DNA of 64,000 nt. Source: Candidatus Freyrarchaeum guaymasense (lineage in GTDB: Archaea > Asgardarchaeota > Jordarchaeia > Jordarchaeales > Freyrarchaeaceae). Below, in pieces: positions 1 to 7,724 of this stretch. Each line of letters begins with the position of its first letter. The first letter of the stretch is position 1. The notes below the pieces were generated by a model. It searched no databases. It saw only the letters and a list, made by a program, of their open reading frames with translations, and was not told where the DNA came from. The stretch lies in NCBI GenBank assembly GCA_030587405.1, contig JAUQZD010000050.1, positions 1 to 64,000 of the forward strand, read 5' to 3'. Both the position numbers and the translations under genes were made by a program.

Positions 1-277
1 TGAGAGGTCGGTGGAGTATGGGGGGCTTTGCGGCGTGGGTTCTGGCCTGTTGTCCAGAATTATCCTTTGAGCATGGAGGAGGCTGGGAGGTTTAACATGG
101 TGTATCTTGATGCTTTGCTTGATGGGGTGATCCTGTATGATAGGGGGGCTTCCTGGAGGGGGTGCTTGGCTCGCTTAGGGAGAGGATGCTGAGGATGGGG
201 GCGAGGAGGGTTACTCTTCCTAGCGGTGAGCGGTACTGGGTTTTCGGGGAGGCGAGGGCGGGGGAGGTTGTGAGGTT
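1..277 (+). pseudogene. C-terminal remnant of a nucleotidyltransferase (MNT-like), frameshifted
   Basis: The stretch reads as the end of a nucleotidyltransferase of the kind paired with HEPN proteins. One frame gives EEAGRFNMVYLDALLDGVIL then YDRG. After a run of G near position 150 the reading moves to another frame, giving FLEGVLGSLRERMLRMGARR, and ends in GEVVRF and a stop at 277. Restoring one G in that run would join the two frames. The N-terminus lies outside the window. A HEPN remnant follows directly, which is the usual MNT-HEPN order. I read it as decayed; a sequencing error in the G-run is the alternative. Confidence 0.5.
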
Positions 278-677
278 TTGAGCGGTGTTACGAGCGGTGA
301 CGTCGCCGTTTCCGCCTTGAGGAGGGGTTGCAGGTGGCTTAGGGTGCGTTTAGGGCTTTGGAGGATGGCAGGTGGGATGACGTGGTTTACTCGTCGCAGA
401 TGGCTGTTGAGCAAGCTTCTAAGGCTGTCCTGCTGGTGCTTGGAGTCGGGTACCCGAGGGGGCATGATGTGAGCGCTGCTCTCAGGATGGTTCCCGGGGT
501 GAAAGGGGTTCCCGGATGGTTTAAGTCTATGGTTGACGGGCTGGCGGGGTATGGTATGAAGTTGGTGTGGACGCCGAGTACTTTAGGGATTACGCCCCGG
601 AGGCTTACGAGAGAGCAAAGAGGCATGTTGAGGCGTGTGTGAGGCTTATTGAGGAGCTTTTCAACGTGAAGGTTTAA
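278..677 (+). pseudogene. Decayed HEPN-domain gene (MNT partner)
   Basis: HEPN proteins are helical, often RNase-like partners of minimal nucleotidyltransferases. In the middle the frame beginning near 358 reads LEDGRWDDVVYSSQMAVEQA and SKAVLLVLGVGYPRGHDVS, a typical HEPN core. Upstream homologous sequence lies in other frames and includes an in-frame TAG. Near 575 the reading must move again to give AEYFRDYAPEAYERAKRHVE and EACVRLIEELFNVKV before the stop at 677. At least two frameshifts and one stop make this a relic. A second, shorter relic at 5491-5824 shares DNA-level similarity with it. Confidence 0.6.
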
Positions 678-836
678 CCCGGTTTGAGGTGGAAGGCATC
701 GGCTTACGGGGGAGCCTTCAGGACGGGTTGAGGGCCTTTGGTTTTGGGGTTGTAGCGTTACGGTTCAGCCGCTTGCAGAGGAGCTTCAGCGTGCACGTGG
801 ACGTGGATCCTTTTGTGGCGGCTTAGGAGGGTGGGC

Positions 837-947
837 GCCACCATAAGCTTTTCCACTCTCCTGTAGGTGGCATGGGAACGGGAATCTAAGTCATCCACCC
901 AGAGGAGTGCCGTCATAAGTTTTGTTTTCCACGCCCCTGTAGGCAGC
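837..947. repeat. Two diverged copies of a ~35-nt hairpin element
   Basis: Copy 1 spans 837-871 and copy 2 spans 909-947. Both share a CATAAG motif after the 5' arm, TTCCAC in the loop and CCTGTAGG before the 3' arm. In copy 1, GCCACC (837-842) pairs fully with GGTGGC (866-871). In copy 2, GCCGTC (909-914) pairs with GGCAGC (942-947) at five of six positions. One arm position changed from A-T to G-C on both sides, as expected if the stem matters. Function is unknown; a small RNA, a terminator pair or a mobile repeat are all possible. Confidence 0.35.
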
Positions 948-1156
948 GTTGAGGGTGGACTGTGTGAGGGAGGCAGCGTGTGGTGGCGTGCTGGCGGCGG
1001 AGGGCTGCGGTGATTGCTTGCGGCTTCGCTCAGGGTGTGTTATCGCTGAAGAGGTGGCTGGTGGCGAGGGGCTGCGTGGTGAGGTTGGCGCTGTTTAAGC
1101 CTTTAAGGGGGGTTAGCTGAGAGGAAGAGGGTTCCGGGATTCTCGGGGAAGGCCTA

Positions 1157-1303
1157 ATGAATTTTAATGCGTTGGAGGATGGGTTAGCTGAGGAGGTGGA
1201 GGAGGCACTTGATGAGGCGAGGAGGGTGTTTACCTTGGCTGGCGGCTTCGGCTGGCTGCTGATGGTTGACGGCTGCGTTGCCGTCCCTGTTTCCGGGGTT
1301 TAA
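1157..1303 (+). CDS. Small ORF or gene remnant, 48 residues
   Basis: An ATG-to-TAA frame reads MNFNALEDGLAEEVEEALDE then ARRVFTLAGGFGWLLMVDGC and ends VAVPVSGV. The acidic helical start and hydrophobic end look protein-like. I recognise no family, there is no clear ribosome site, and it lies among decayed genes. It could be the tail of a lost gene or a chance frame in GC-rich DNA. Low confidence. Confidence 0.2.
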   Translation: MNFNALEDGLAEEVEEALDEARRVFTLAGGFGWLLMVDGCVAVPVSGV

Positions 1304-1468
1304 CGTTTAGTTGTTTGATGATGTTTTTCGTGGGTGTGATGGGTGTGTAGGGTAGGGTTTTGTGGGTTGCGTGTTGGGGTGCTTGCCTAGGGGTCTACGG
1401 TTTTTGCGGCGGTGTTCCGGGTGGAAACTCTTTTATTCTTGTGTTACATTTGTAATACGGGGATTGTA

Positions 1469-1783
1469 ATGGTATCCGGGATGGTTAAGCGGGGGCTTGC
1501 TGGCAGGCGCACGGTGCACGTCAGCGTGAGGGCTCCCGAAAGCGTGGTTAGGGCGATCGGCCTCCTGGTGGACCTTGGACTCTTCAAGGATAGGAGTGAC
1601 TTCGTCAACTACGCGATCTATGAGGCGTTGAGAAGGTATCTTTCGAGCGTTAGGATTGAGGTGGCTCCGGAGCTGGTTGACAGGTACTTTGAGCTGCTGA
1701 GGGAGGTAAGCCCACGCCTCTCCGAGGGAGAAGTTCTCAGAGTGTTGAGGGATGAGCGCGGCGGAGAGAAGGGTAGTGGTTGA
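1469..1783 (+). CDS. Ribbon-helix-helix antitoxin-like DNA-binding protein
   Basis: A 104-residue protein whose segment RTVHVSVRAPESVVRAIGLL has the short basic beta strand and following helix of ribbon-helix-helix (CopG/VapB-like) proteins. The second helix includes RSDFVNYAIYEALRRYL. The C-terminal half is acidic and helical, suited to binding a toxin. The reading overlaps the PIN gene at 1752 by 32 bases, the standard antitoxin-toxin arrangement. I chose ATG 1469; an in-frame ATG lies at 1412 but its extension is hydrophobic and unlike the family. A T-rich promoter element sits about 32-39 bases upstream, so the message probably has a very short leader. Autorepression is usual for the family but no operator is evident. 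Confidence 0.75.
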   Translation: MVSGMVKRGLAGRRTVHVSVRAPESVVRAIGLLVDLGLFKDRSDFVNYAIYEALRRYLSSVRIEVAPELVDRYFELLREVSPRLSEGEVLRVLRDERGGEKGSG

Positions 1784-2225
1784 CACGAGCGTTATCCTCT
1801 CATCCGTCCTAGGCGACCCTGAGGCTGCGCCGGCGAGGGTGATGAGGGCGATGTACGCCGGGGTTTTCCAGGCTTACTCCTCGAGGGAGGTGCTCGACGA
1901 GCTTTACAGGGTTCTCTTCAGCGAGAGGGTTGCGAGGCTTCTTGGGGGTAGGGGTGAGGTGGCGGCGCTGACTTACGTTCTCGTGAACAGCTCGGTGACT
2001 CTCGTCGACCCGAAGAGGCGCGTCGCCCTCTGCAGGGATCCGGAGGACGACAAGTTCCTTGAGGTCGCGTACGAGGCGAAAGCCGACTGCATCGTAACCC
2101 TCGACAAAGACCTCTTGGACGTCAGGGACGAGGAAACCAAGGAGGCCTCCATCTTCGAGCACAAGGTTAAGATCCTTAAACCCGAGGAGTTCCTGCGGCA
2201 GCTGCAAGCAAGCCTTGAAGGGTAG
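1752..2225 (+). CDS. PIN-domain ribonuclease toxin (VapC-like)
   Basis: A 157-residue single-domain PIN protein. PIN toxins cleave RNA using clustered acidic residues and Mg2+. The expected acids are present: Asp11 in VVVDTSVIL, Glu46 and Glu50 in REVLDELY, Asp99/Asp100 in RDPEDDKF, and Asp118 in VTLDKDLL. The pattern best fits the PIN_3/COG1569 group of predicted toxins. It overlaps the RHH gene, which is its likely antitoxin. Unlike the HEPN/MNT loci nearby, this pair appears intact. The target RNA cannot be inferred. Confidence 0.8.
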   Translation: MSAAERRVVVDTSVILSSVLGDPEAAPARVMRAMYAGVFQAYSSREVLDELYRVLFSERVARLLGGRGEVAALTYVLVNSSVTLVDPKRRVALCRDPEDDKFLEVAYEAKADCIVTLDKDLLDVRDEETKEASIFEHKVKILKPEEFLRQLQASLEG

Positions 2226-2591
2226 GAGCAGGCGTGGCGGCGGCTCCTCCACCTTCATGGTTCTCCACTTCGTACCCACCCGGGAGGGGGTTAACCTTTA
2301 TAGGATCGGAGCAGGCTGCTAAGCCGTCAGCCCCTTAACCCTGCATGCGCAGCTAGCATCAGCCAAATCCGCCCTTAAAACGAGGATGCAAGAAGGGTGG
2401 AGTGGCTGCTTTAAGCGGGGATTCCTGGTTCCTCCGGGCGGCGGGGTTGTACGTGTTACGTGTGCAGCCCCCTTCTCTTTCCAGGGTTGGAGGGTGATTT
2501 AGCTTTGCTGTCTTCTTTGGAGGGTTTCGTGTGGATGATGGATGGGTTTATTTTGCCTGTCTTGCTTGTTTTCTTGGTGGTTGCTGTGGGT

Positions 2592-3317
2592 GTGGTTGTT
2601 GATGAGCCGGCTTTTAGGGGTAGGTTCCACGTTTTCGAGGATCGTTCTCATGCCGGGGTGCTGCTTGCCGGGATGCTCGAGGAGTACCGTGGGTGTGAGG
2701 GGTGCCTGGTTCTCGCCATTCCTGCCGGCGGGGTGGAGGTTGCTGTCCCTCTCTGCAGGAGGCTTGGTGTCAGGTTTGACCTGGCTGTTACTAGGAAGAT
2801 CCATATTCCGTGGGATAGGGAGGCTGGGTTTGGGGCGGTGACTTGGAGGGGTAGCGTGCTCATTAATCGGCCTTTGCTTGGTGCCCTTGGGCTGACATGG
2901 GAGGAGGTGGAGAGGTGCATCGAGGAGGAGAGGGAGGCTATTGAGAGGAGGCTGAGGGCCTTCAGGGGGGATGTGCCCCCCTTGGATCTTGAGGGTAGGG
3001 TTGTGATCGTGGTGGATGACGGGATGGCTTCGGGGTTTTCGATGCTTGCAACGGTGAGGGAGGTGAGGGGGTGTGGTGCCGGGGAGGTTGTCGTGGCCGT
3101 TCCAACCGCCTCGTCAGGGGCCATAAGCCTTGTAAGGCCTCACGCTGACAGGGTTTTCTGCTTGAACGTGAGGTCTGGCCCCGTCTTCGCGGTGGCGGAC
3201 GCCTACAGGAAATGGTATGACTTGACGGATGAGGACGTTGTGAGGCTTCTACGGGAGGCTGGGGAGCTCTTCGCCGCGCACGGACCCCACCTGGGCGGGG
3301 AGCGTGGGGATGGGTAG
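2592..3317 (+). CDS. Predicted phosphoribosyltransferase (COG1926-like)
   Basis: The protein carries the type I phosphoribosyltransferase fold signature. FEDRSHAGVLLAGMLEEY is near the N-terminus, as in COG1926 proteins. LAIPAGGVEVAVPLCRRLGV follows, and the PRPP-binding loop is VVIVVDDGMASGFSM, with adjacent Asp residues and a small-residue turn. The substrate is not known for this group. The frame is open from 2460, but the first 44 residues form a hydrophobic run unlike the family, so I prefer GTG 2592 (GTG 2586 is also possible). A TTTATTTT element at about 2547-2554 is a plausible TATA box. It stands alone between the VapBC pair and a decayed spacer. Confidence 0.65.
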   Translation: MVVDEPAFRGRFHVFEDRSHAGVLLAGMLEEYRGCEGCLVLAIPAGGVEVAVPLCRRLGVRFDLAVTRKIHIPWDREAGFGAVTWRGSVLINRPLLGALGLTWEEVERCIEEEREAIERRLRAFRGDVPPLDLEGRVVIVVDDGMASGFSMLATVREVRGCGAGEVVVAVPTASSGAISLVRPHADRVFCLNVRSGPVFAVADAYRKWYDLTDEDVVRLLREAGELFAAHGPHLGGERGDG

Positions 3318-3993
3318 CGTGGCTGCAGCCCGGGGTGCCTCCGCTTCGCGGCGGGTGGTGGCGAGAGTGGTAGGGACGGAAGGGTGCCTGTGTGGCTTCT
3401 GGCTCATCCGGGTTTGTGTATGGTATCCGCCGGAAACCTCTAAAGCAACGTCACCCCCAAAAAATAAGCGTTTCACGGTTAACGTGGCGCTTCCAAGCCG
3501 CCTTAAACACGTGAAGCAAGCAGCTCAGCTGGTGGACATGATATCAATTTTGAGAAGTTGCTTGTAGGCTAATGGATGCGTACGAGGAGGGGAAGGGAGG
3601 GTTGTCATGATGCTGGAGGTGTGCTTGAAGCGGTTACCCAGGCACCTTATGAGTCGGCGGGAGCGAGTGGACGGACTTCGGTTTAGGGGTTTAGGTTCCT
3701 TTTGGCTACGAGGCGTCTTGGCGGGCGGGTGACACGTAGACGTCTTTCAGCTAAGGAGGCTGGTTTTACGTGTGTTTCGCCGTAGAGAGGGCTGAAGGAA
3801 CCTTAGATTTTAACGTTGAATGTTGCGAAGGAATGGGTGGCAGGTTATGAGGGGATCCTTCGTAGGTGGGAGGCAGCATTCTAGGGGTGGCACTATGGAT
3901 TGCACTCGTATGTTGGTTGTCGAGCGCTGGAGCTCCGGGAACCTTAAGGGGCCAGTTGAAGTGTTGGCTTGACGGGTGTTTGAGTTTTATTTG
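3318..3993. other. Gene-free, probably decayed spacer
   Basis: About 670 bases without a convincing gene. Short frames are interrupted by stops on both strands. Some stretches, for example around 3815-3860, read as helical peptide fragments (NVAKEWVAGYEGILRRWEAA), which hints at a lost coding region, but I cannot name a family. No tRNA, repeat array or strong promoter was seen. Confidence 0.35.
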
Positions 3994-4794
3994 CTAGGCT
4001 TCCTTCTCTTTTTTGATTAGTCTGTCTAGTACTCCGAAGATTCCTAGCGCGAGGAATATGAATGATACGAGCGTGATGGCTAATGACATGGGTGATCTTG
4101 TTTCTACGATTGTGGATACTAGGATCCCCCAGATGGTGAGTGTTGTGAGGTACAGGGCGAACCCCAGTGACCTGCCGCTTTTGTTTGCCCAGGCTAGGTA
4201 GTAGAAGACGATTGCTGTCGGGACTTCGACGACGCTTTCATAGATGGCTAGTGTGACTAGTGGGCTGTTTCCGAGTATTTCTCTTGCTGGGTCGAAGAGT
4301 CTGTTCATTATCCCTGTGATTGTTTGGCCTGCAGTGAAGAGGTTTGGGAATGCTGCTTTTATCGCTATGTACCAGGGGTTGCCCATTCCGGCTGTGTACA
4401 GGGCGATTTGGGTTATGGTGAGTGTTATGGTGTAGTTTATGTTTGCGATTGCGTAGTGGAAAAGTCCGGCTACCGCGAGCACTAGAGGTAGTAGGTAAAG
4501 CTCTTTAATGCCGAGGAGGACGATCCCTATTACAGCCACGAAGCATACAACGATTAGGGCGAGGAATGCGGTTGCATAAAGTATGTTTAACGTTATGACG
4601 TCCATTAGTATTAGAAAGTCGACTAGGGGGATTATGGTCATGAAGGCGAAGTATGTGATGAAGAGTAGTGTGAGTTTTTCCCGTGTTTCCATGTAGCGTT
4701 TGGCTAGCTTGGCTGTGCAGGATCCGAGGACGGCGGCGAACACCAGGTACATTATGGGCTCGTAGATCCCCGTGTTTATGATGGATACTGACAA
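3994..4794 (-). CDS. Polytopic membrane protein of unknown function
   Basis: A 266-residue protein with about seven hydrophobic segments, such as IMYLVFAAVLGSCTAKL, LLFITYFAFMTIIPLVDFLI, ATAFLALIVVCFVAVIGIVL and SLAITLVSFIFLALGIFGVL. It ends in a basic-acidic tail (LIKKEKEA). A central stretch, NINYTITLTITQIALYTAGM, may be a membrane or extracytoplasmic loop. I recognise no family. The start is TTG at 4794, directly after the TAG of the upstream gene (4795-4797), so the two are co-transcribed and probably work together. The upstream partner looks like a roadblock-type protein, hinting at a membrane-associated regulatory unit. Confidence 0.6.
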   Translation of the reverse strand: MSVSIINTGIYEPIMYLVFAAVLGSCTAKLAKRYMETREKLTLLFITYFAFMTIIPLVDFLILMDVITLNILYATAFLALIVVCFVAVIGIVLLGIKELYLLPLVLAVAGLFHYAIANINYTITLTITQIALYTAGMGNPWYIAIKAAFPNLFTAGQTITGIMNRLFDPAREILGNSPLVTLAIYESVVEVPTAIVFYYLAWANKSGRSLGFALYLTTLTIWGILVSTIVETRSPMSLAITLVSFIFLALGIFGVLDRLIKKEKEA

Positions 4795-5196
4795 CTACCA
4801 TATCCTCCTTTCCTTCTCCTTAACCTCGTTAAGTATGCTCTTTTTCTTCTTTTTCACGTACTTGTCAAGGATGTAGAACTCGGATAGGACGTTGATCCTG
4901 CCTCTAAGGTTTATTGCGGCAAGCCGGGAGAAGTGCATGTCTCGCATGACGACTATGATCCCGACTTTATCTGTAACCTTCATTAGAAACGAGTTGTTGT
5001 TGTGTACGCTGTCCCCTATGTGCATGCCTTCTAGAGGGAACCCCTTATAGTATTCGAAGAACTCGTGTGGGATCTCTCCCCGCATACCCCAAACCTTGTT
5101 GTTGATGTCCACTATGGCTATTGCTTCTGGCTTCAATTTCCCCACGTTTAACTCGACAAGATCCATTAGTTTATCTATTTTGATTGGTTCGCTCAA
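4795..5196 (-). CDS. Small roadblock/LC7-like protein
   Basis: A 133-residue protein. Its order of strands and helix (EAIAIVDINNKVWGMRGEIP, then FLMKVTDKVGIIVVMRDMHF and LAAINLRGRI) resembles the roadblock/LC7 fold found in archaeal partners of small GTPases. This is a fold-level guess. The C-terminal tail is strongly basic (KYVKKKKKSILNEVKEKERR). The start is TTG 5196, with GGAGGA about ten bases upstream (minus strand). It is the first gene of a two-gene unit with the membrane protein and is read out of a very AT-rich spacer that probably holds its promoter. No GTPase gene is present in the window. Confidence 0.5.
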   Translation of the reverse strand: MSEPIKIDKLMDLVELNVGKLKPEAIAIVDINNKVWGMRGEIPHEFFEYYKGFPLEGMHIGDSVHNNNSFLMKVTDKVGIIVVMRDMHFSRLAAINLRGRINVLSEFYILDKYVKKKKKSILNEVKEKERRIW

Positions 5197-5216
5197 AGGA
5201 GAGTCCTCCGAGGGCA

Positions 5217-5440
5217 GATTTTTACCTTAATACAAATATTTAATTTATTTGTCTTTAAACTTAATTTCATTTCTTACTTTATATATGTTTTTCTTTTAAT
5301 TTTGAATTATTTTTTTGAATTTTTTGTGCAAAATGTAGTTATAATTATTTATTATTTTGATTGATAAATTGTTGAATTTACAATAATAGAAGGAGAACAA
5401 TGTAAAATTTGTAATTTCTTTTATGGTTCTTGATGTTACG
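5217..5440. other. Very AT-rich spacer
   Basis: About 220 bases of mostly A and T, with long T-tracts and several TATA-like words (TTTATATATG, TTATTTATTATT), in a region that is otherwise G-rich. It lies upstream of the minus-strand roadblock-like gene and must contain its promoter. The AT content extends further than a promoter needs. It could be a remnant of foreign DNA, a duplex-unwinding region or simply a leader. I see no iterated origin-type boxes in it. Confidence 0.5.
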
Positions 5441-5490
5441 GTTTGTGACGTGTTTAATTGTTGGTTTGTCAGCTGGACAGGTTGATGGAC

Positions 5491-5824
5491 GGGTGCGCTT
5501 AGGAGCTTGAGGGTGGAGACGGGTGACGTGGTTTACTCGTCACAGGCGACTGTGAGGGGGGTTCTAGGGCCGTGCTGGCCGCGCTTGGGTCAAGCGCCCG
5601 AGGGGTGTGGGCGACGGCATCAGGCACGTTTCCAAGGGGTTCTGGAGGTAGGTCATAGTTACGAGCTGGCGTGTGATGTTTTGGGAAGGCGCCCGAGTTG
5701 GGGGTGTGGAATGGAGGCTGAATGGGCACAGGATGCTTCAGGGTTGTCCCAGAGGCTTACGGAGGGCAGGGAACACGCTGAGACGTGTGTTGGGCTGCGA
5801 GAAGCTTGCAGCGTGAAGGTTTAA
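5491..5824 (+). pseudogene. Second decayed HEPN-domain gene
   Basis: DNA here aligns with the HEPN relic at 341-677. GGGTGCGCTTAGGAGCTT matches the same part of copy 1, and both continue with the words for DVVYSSQ. The end also matches: TEGREHAETCVGLREACSVKV against YERAKRHVEACVRLIEELFN. Between these points most of the helical core is missing or out of frame. A 105-residue frame spans part of it but does not give a coherent domain. It looks like a duplicated and further decayed copy of the first locus; its nucleotidyltransferase partner is not recognisable. Confidence 0.5.
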
Positions 5825-5890
5825 GGCGGAGGATTATATGAGAAACGATATTTGGATGAGTGCCGTGCTGGAATCATAGGAGGGTATGGT

Positions 5891-6136
5891 GTGAAGCCGC
5901 CTGTGTGCTGCATATGTAATAGGAGGTTTAATAACAGGAGGGAGGGTGGACTAGTTTACTTTAGGAAGCGGCCGAGCGACTACGAGTGGGACAGGACGAT
6001 GAAGGAGGAGGGTAGGGTTGGGCATCCCCCGTACGCTGAGTGGTTCTGTGGAGAGCACTACGAGGTAGCTAAGGAGCTGAGCGGGTTAACCATCGACGAG
6101 GCACTAAGGGAGATTAGAAGAAGGCTGAAGGCGTGA
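5891..6136 (+). CDS. Small predicted zinc-binding protein
   Basis: An 81-residue protein with CCICNRRFNNRREGGLVYF at the start and WFCGEHYEVAKELSG in the middle. The CxxC followed by a Cys/His pair suggests one zinc-binding site. The C-terminal third is a helix-turn-helix-like stretch, LTIDEALREIRRRLKA. Similar short proteins occur across archaea without an assigned role. I chose GTG 5891 because GGAGGG lies about seven bases upstream; an ATG at 5852 is in frame but lacks a ribosome site. Confidence 0.6.
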   Translation: MKPPVCCICNRRFNNRREGGLVYFRKRPSDYEWDRTMKEEGRVGHPPYAEWFCGEHYEVAKELSGLTIDEALREIRRRLKA

Positions 6137-6239
6137 ATAGGGTTTTGACCGTGTCAACGGGCTCTGGCGGTGGGTGGATGGTGGGGGTGTTGAGGGGTAT
6201 TGCCTTAAGAGTTGATGGCGAGAAGCTGCAGAAAGTTCT

Positions 6240-6379
6240 TTACACGTGTAAGTCGCGCCATCTCCCCAGCCTACACGTGCAAGTTTAACTGCAATGAGCG
6301 TCAGAGCGCGGGTTTTCATGAACGTGTAAATATTTGCTTATAATTTGCCTGCGTGGGCTGTATGGTTTACACGTGTAAA
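6240..6379. promoter_or_regulatory. Cluster of ACACGTGT palindromes, probable operator sites
   Basis: Four related sites lie in 140 bases. Two are perfect palindromes: TTACACGTGTAA at 6240-6251 and TTTACACGTGTAAA at 6366-6379. Two are partial: CTACACGTGCAAG at 6271-6283 and GAACGTGTAAAT at 6320-6331. The spacer between the small zinc protein and the nucleoside hydrolase (6137-6605) has no gene of its own. Iterated palindromes of this size normally bind a dimeric regulator. The regulator and the regulated gene are unknown; the hydrolase at 6606 is the nearest downstream gene. Confidence 0.5.
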
Positions 6380-6605
6380 AGTTTTACCGGGCTTTTAGTG
6401 GCTTTTTGGAAGGGTTCAGCTGGTTCCCCTCCAAATGAGGGGGTGGGTGGCGGCCTCGGTGATCTCTCCTTAGGGTTGAAGGCGTTCCTCCCATAAAGGC
6501 TGTTGGGTTTGATCAGGAGGCTTCGCTCGTGCGGATGCTCCCACGAAACATTAATTATTATTAGGCGGGAGGGTGAGTGTAGGTTGCCTGTGAAGGGGTG
6601 GAACG

Positions 6606-7637
6606 TTGAGGAGGGTTGTGATAGACACCGACGTCGGCTTCGACGTGGACGACGCCTACGCTTTGGCTTTTGCTGCGAGGTCTCCTGAGATCTCTGTTGA
6701 GGGGGTTACAACCGTCTGCGGTGACACCGTCCTCAGGGCGATGGTCGCCCGCAGGGTTTTGACGCTTGCCGGGAGGGGGGACATACCCGTTATGGCCGGG
6801 CTAGGGGAGCCGATTTCGGATGGCAGGAGGGCGCCCATGTTCGGCTTTGAGGGGGAGGGGATACTGGAGGAAGAGGAGCGTGCCGCTGCTTCGACGGGTG
6901 CCGCTGCTTCAACCGGTGCTATACGGTTTCTGGTTTCCAAGTGTCTTTCTGGGGTGACGCTTGTCACTATAGGGCCGCTGACGAACGTGGCCGTGGCTCT
7001 GCGTGGCAGGATGGAGGTGGCTGAAAGGGTTGAGGAGGTTATAATCATGGGAGGGGTCTTGGGGCCGGTGGTGGTGGATGGCAAGGAGTTGCCGATCCGA
7101 ACGGAGTATAATGTCAACTGCGACCCGGAGGCTACGATCACCGTTCTCGAGTCGGGGGCTAATATTACGCTTGTGCCTCTAAACACTACGATGAGGGTTG
7201 AGAACGCCCTTGGGGAGGCTGAGCTTTCGATGCTTAGGGAGGCTGACACGCCCTTGACGCGAACCCTGCTCAGGGCTAGCAGGCTCTGGCTTAAGCGTTT
7301 AGGCGAGATGAGCCGTGCGGCGGGGATGCCGCCTGAAAGGGTGAGGTTGTGGATGCACGACCCGCTGACGGTCGCGGTGGCCGTCAACAGGCGCATCTTC
7401 GAGATCGAGAAGGTTAGGGTTAAGGCTTACGTGGAAAGGGGGGAGCTGAGGTTAGCTCTCAGCGAGGAGGGGTGCGAGGTCGGCGTCTGCTGGAATGCGG
7501 ACTATGAAGCTTTTAAGGAGATGCTAATGGAGAGGCTGACGGGAAGGCCGGCGTTTTGGCTTCGTCGGCGTAACTTTAATGGGCCAGCGGCGATTGATGG
7601 ACTAGCTAATGCACGCGGAGTTAGCTTCCTACGTTAA
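6606..7637 (+). CDS. Inosine/uridine-preferring nucleoside hydrolase family protein
   Basis: These enzymes hydrolyse the N-glycosidic bond of ribonucleosides for purine and pyrimidine salvage, using a Ca2+ bound by an N-terminal Asp cluster. The cluster is clear: VVIDTDVGFDVDDAYALAFA. Further family motifs are VTTVCGDT, PVMAGLGEP, VTLVTIGPLTNVAVAL, IIMGG, EYNVNCDPEAT and MHDPLTVAVAV. Length (343) is normal for the family. The start is TTG 6606; GTG 6618 is an alternative but would cut the beta-strand before the Asp motif. There is a tandem six-residue duplication, AAASTG twice, near residues 95-107. A palindrome-rich regulatory region precedes it. Confidence 0.85.
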   Translation: MRRVVIDTDVGFDVDDAYALAFAARSPEISVEGVTTVCGDTVLRAMVARRVLTLAGRGDIPVMAGLGEPISDGRRAPMFGFEGEGILEEEERAAASTGAAASTGAIRFLVSKCLSGVTLVTIGPLTNVAVALRGRMEVAERVEEVIIMGGVLGPVVVDGKELPIRTEYNVNCDPEATITVLESGANITLVPLNTTMRVENALGEAELSMLREADTPLTRTLLRASRLWLKRLGEMSRAAGMPPERVRLWMHDPLTVAVAVNRRIFEIEKVRVKAYVERGELRLALSEEGCEVGVCWNADYEAFKEMLMERLTGRPAFWLRRRNFNGPAAIDGLANARGVSFLR

Positions 7638-7724
7638 CTTTTAAAGGGTGATGTCCACTTAACCAGTTCATGTGGCTGACGCACACTTAGGTTAAAGGGA
7701 GGTTTTTCGCCGGCGACGTGCGGG

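Larger units (their letters stand above)
678..1468. other. Non-coding or decayed stretch upstream of the RHH gene
   Basis: No intact gene of ordinary length is visible. The + strand is rich in G and T, like the flanking relics. A frame from about 693 to 827 encodes a peptide ending HVDVDPFVAA, which might be a broken nucleotidyltransferase piece, but this is weak. The stretch also holds two related hairpins (837-947) and a 48-codon open frame (1157-1303). A T-rich TATA-like element (CTTTTATT) lies at about 1430-1437 in front of the next gene. Confidence 0.4.

Noticed and set aside
2287..2305. CTTTATAGG TATA-like box after the PIN gene
   Set aside because: No transcript or gene of plausible length follows directly; it may be a chance match.
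3304..3567. Open frame of 87 codons after the phosphoribosyltransferase
   Set aside because: No domain, no ribosome site, and composition like the surrounding decayed DNA.
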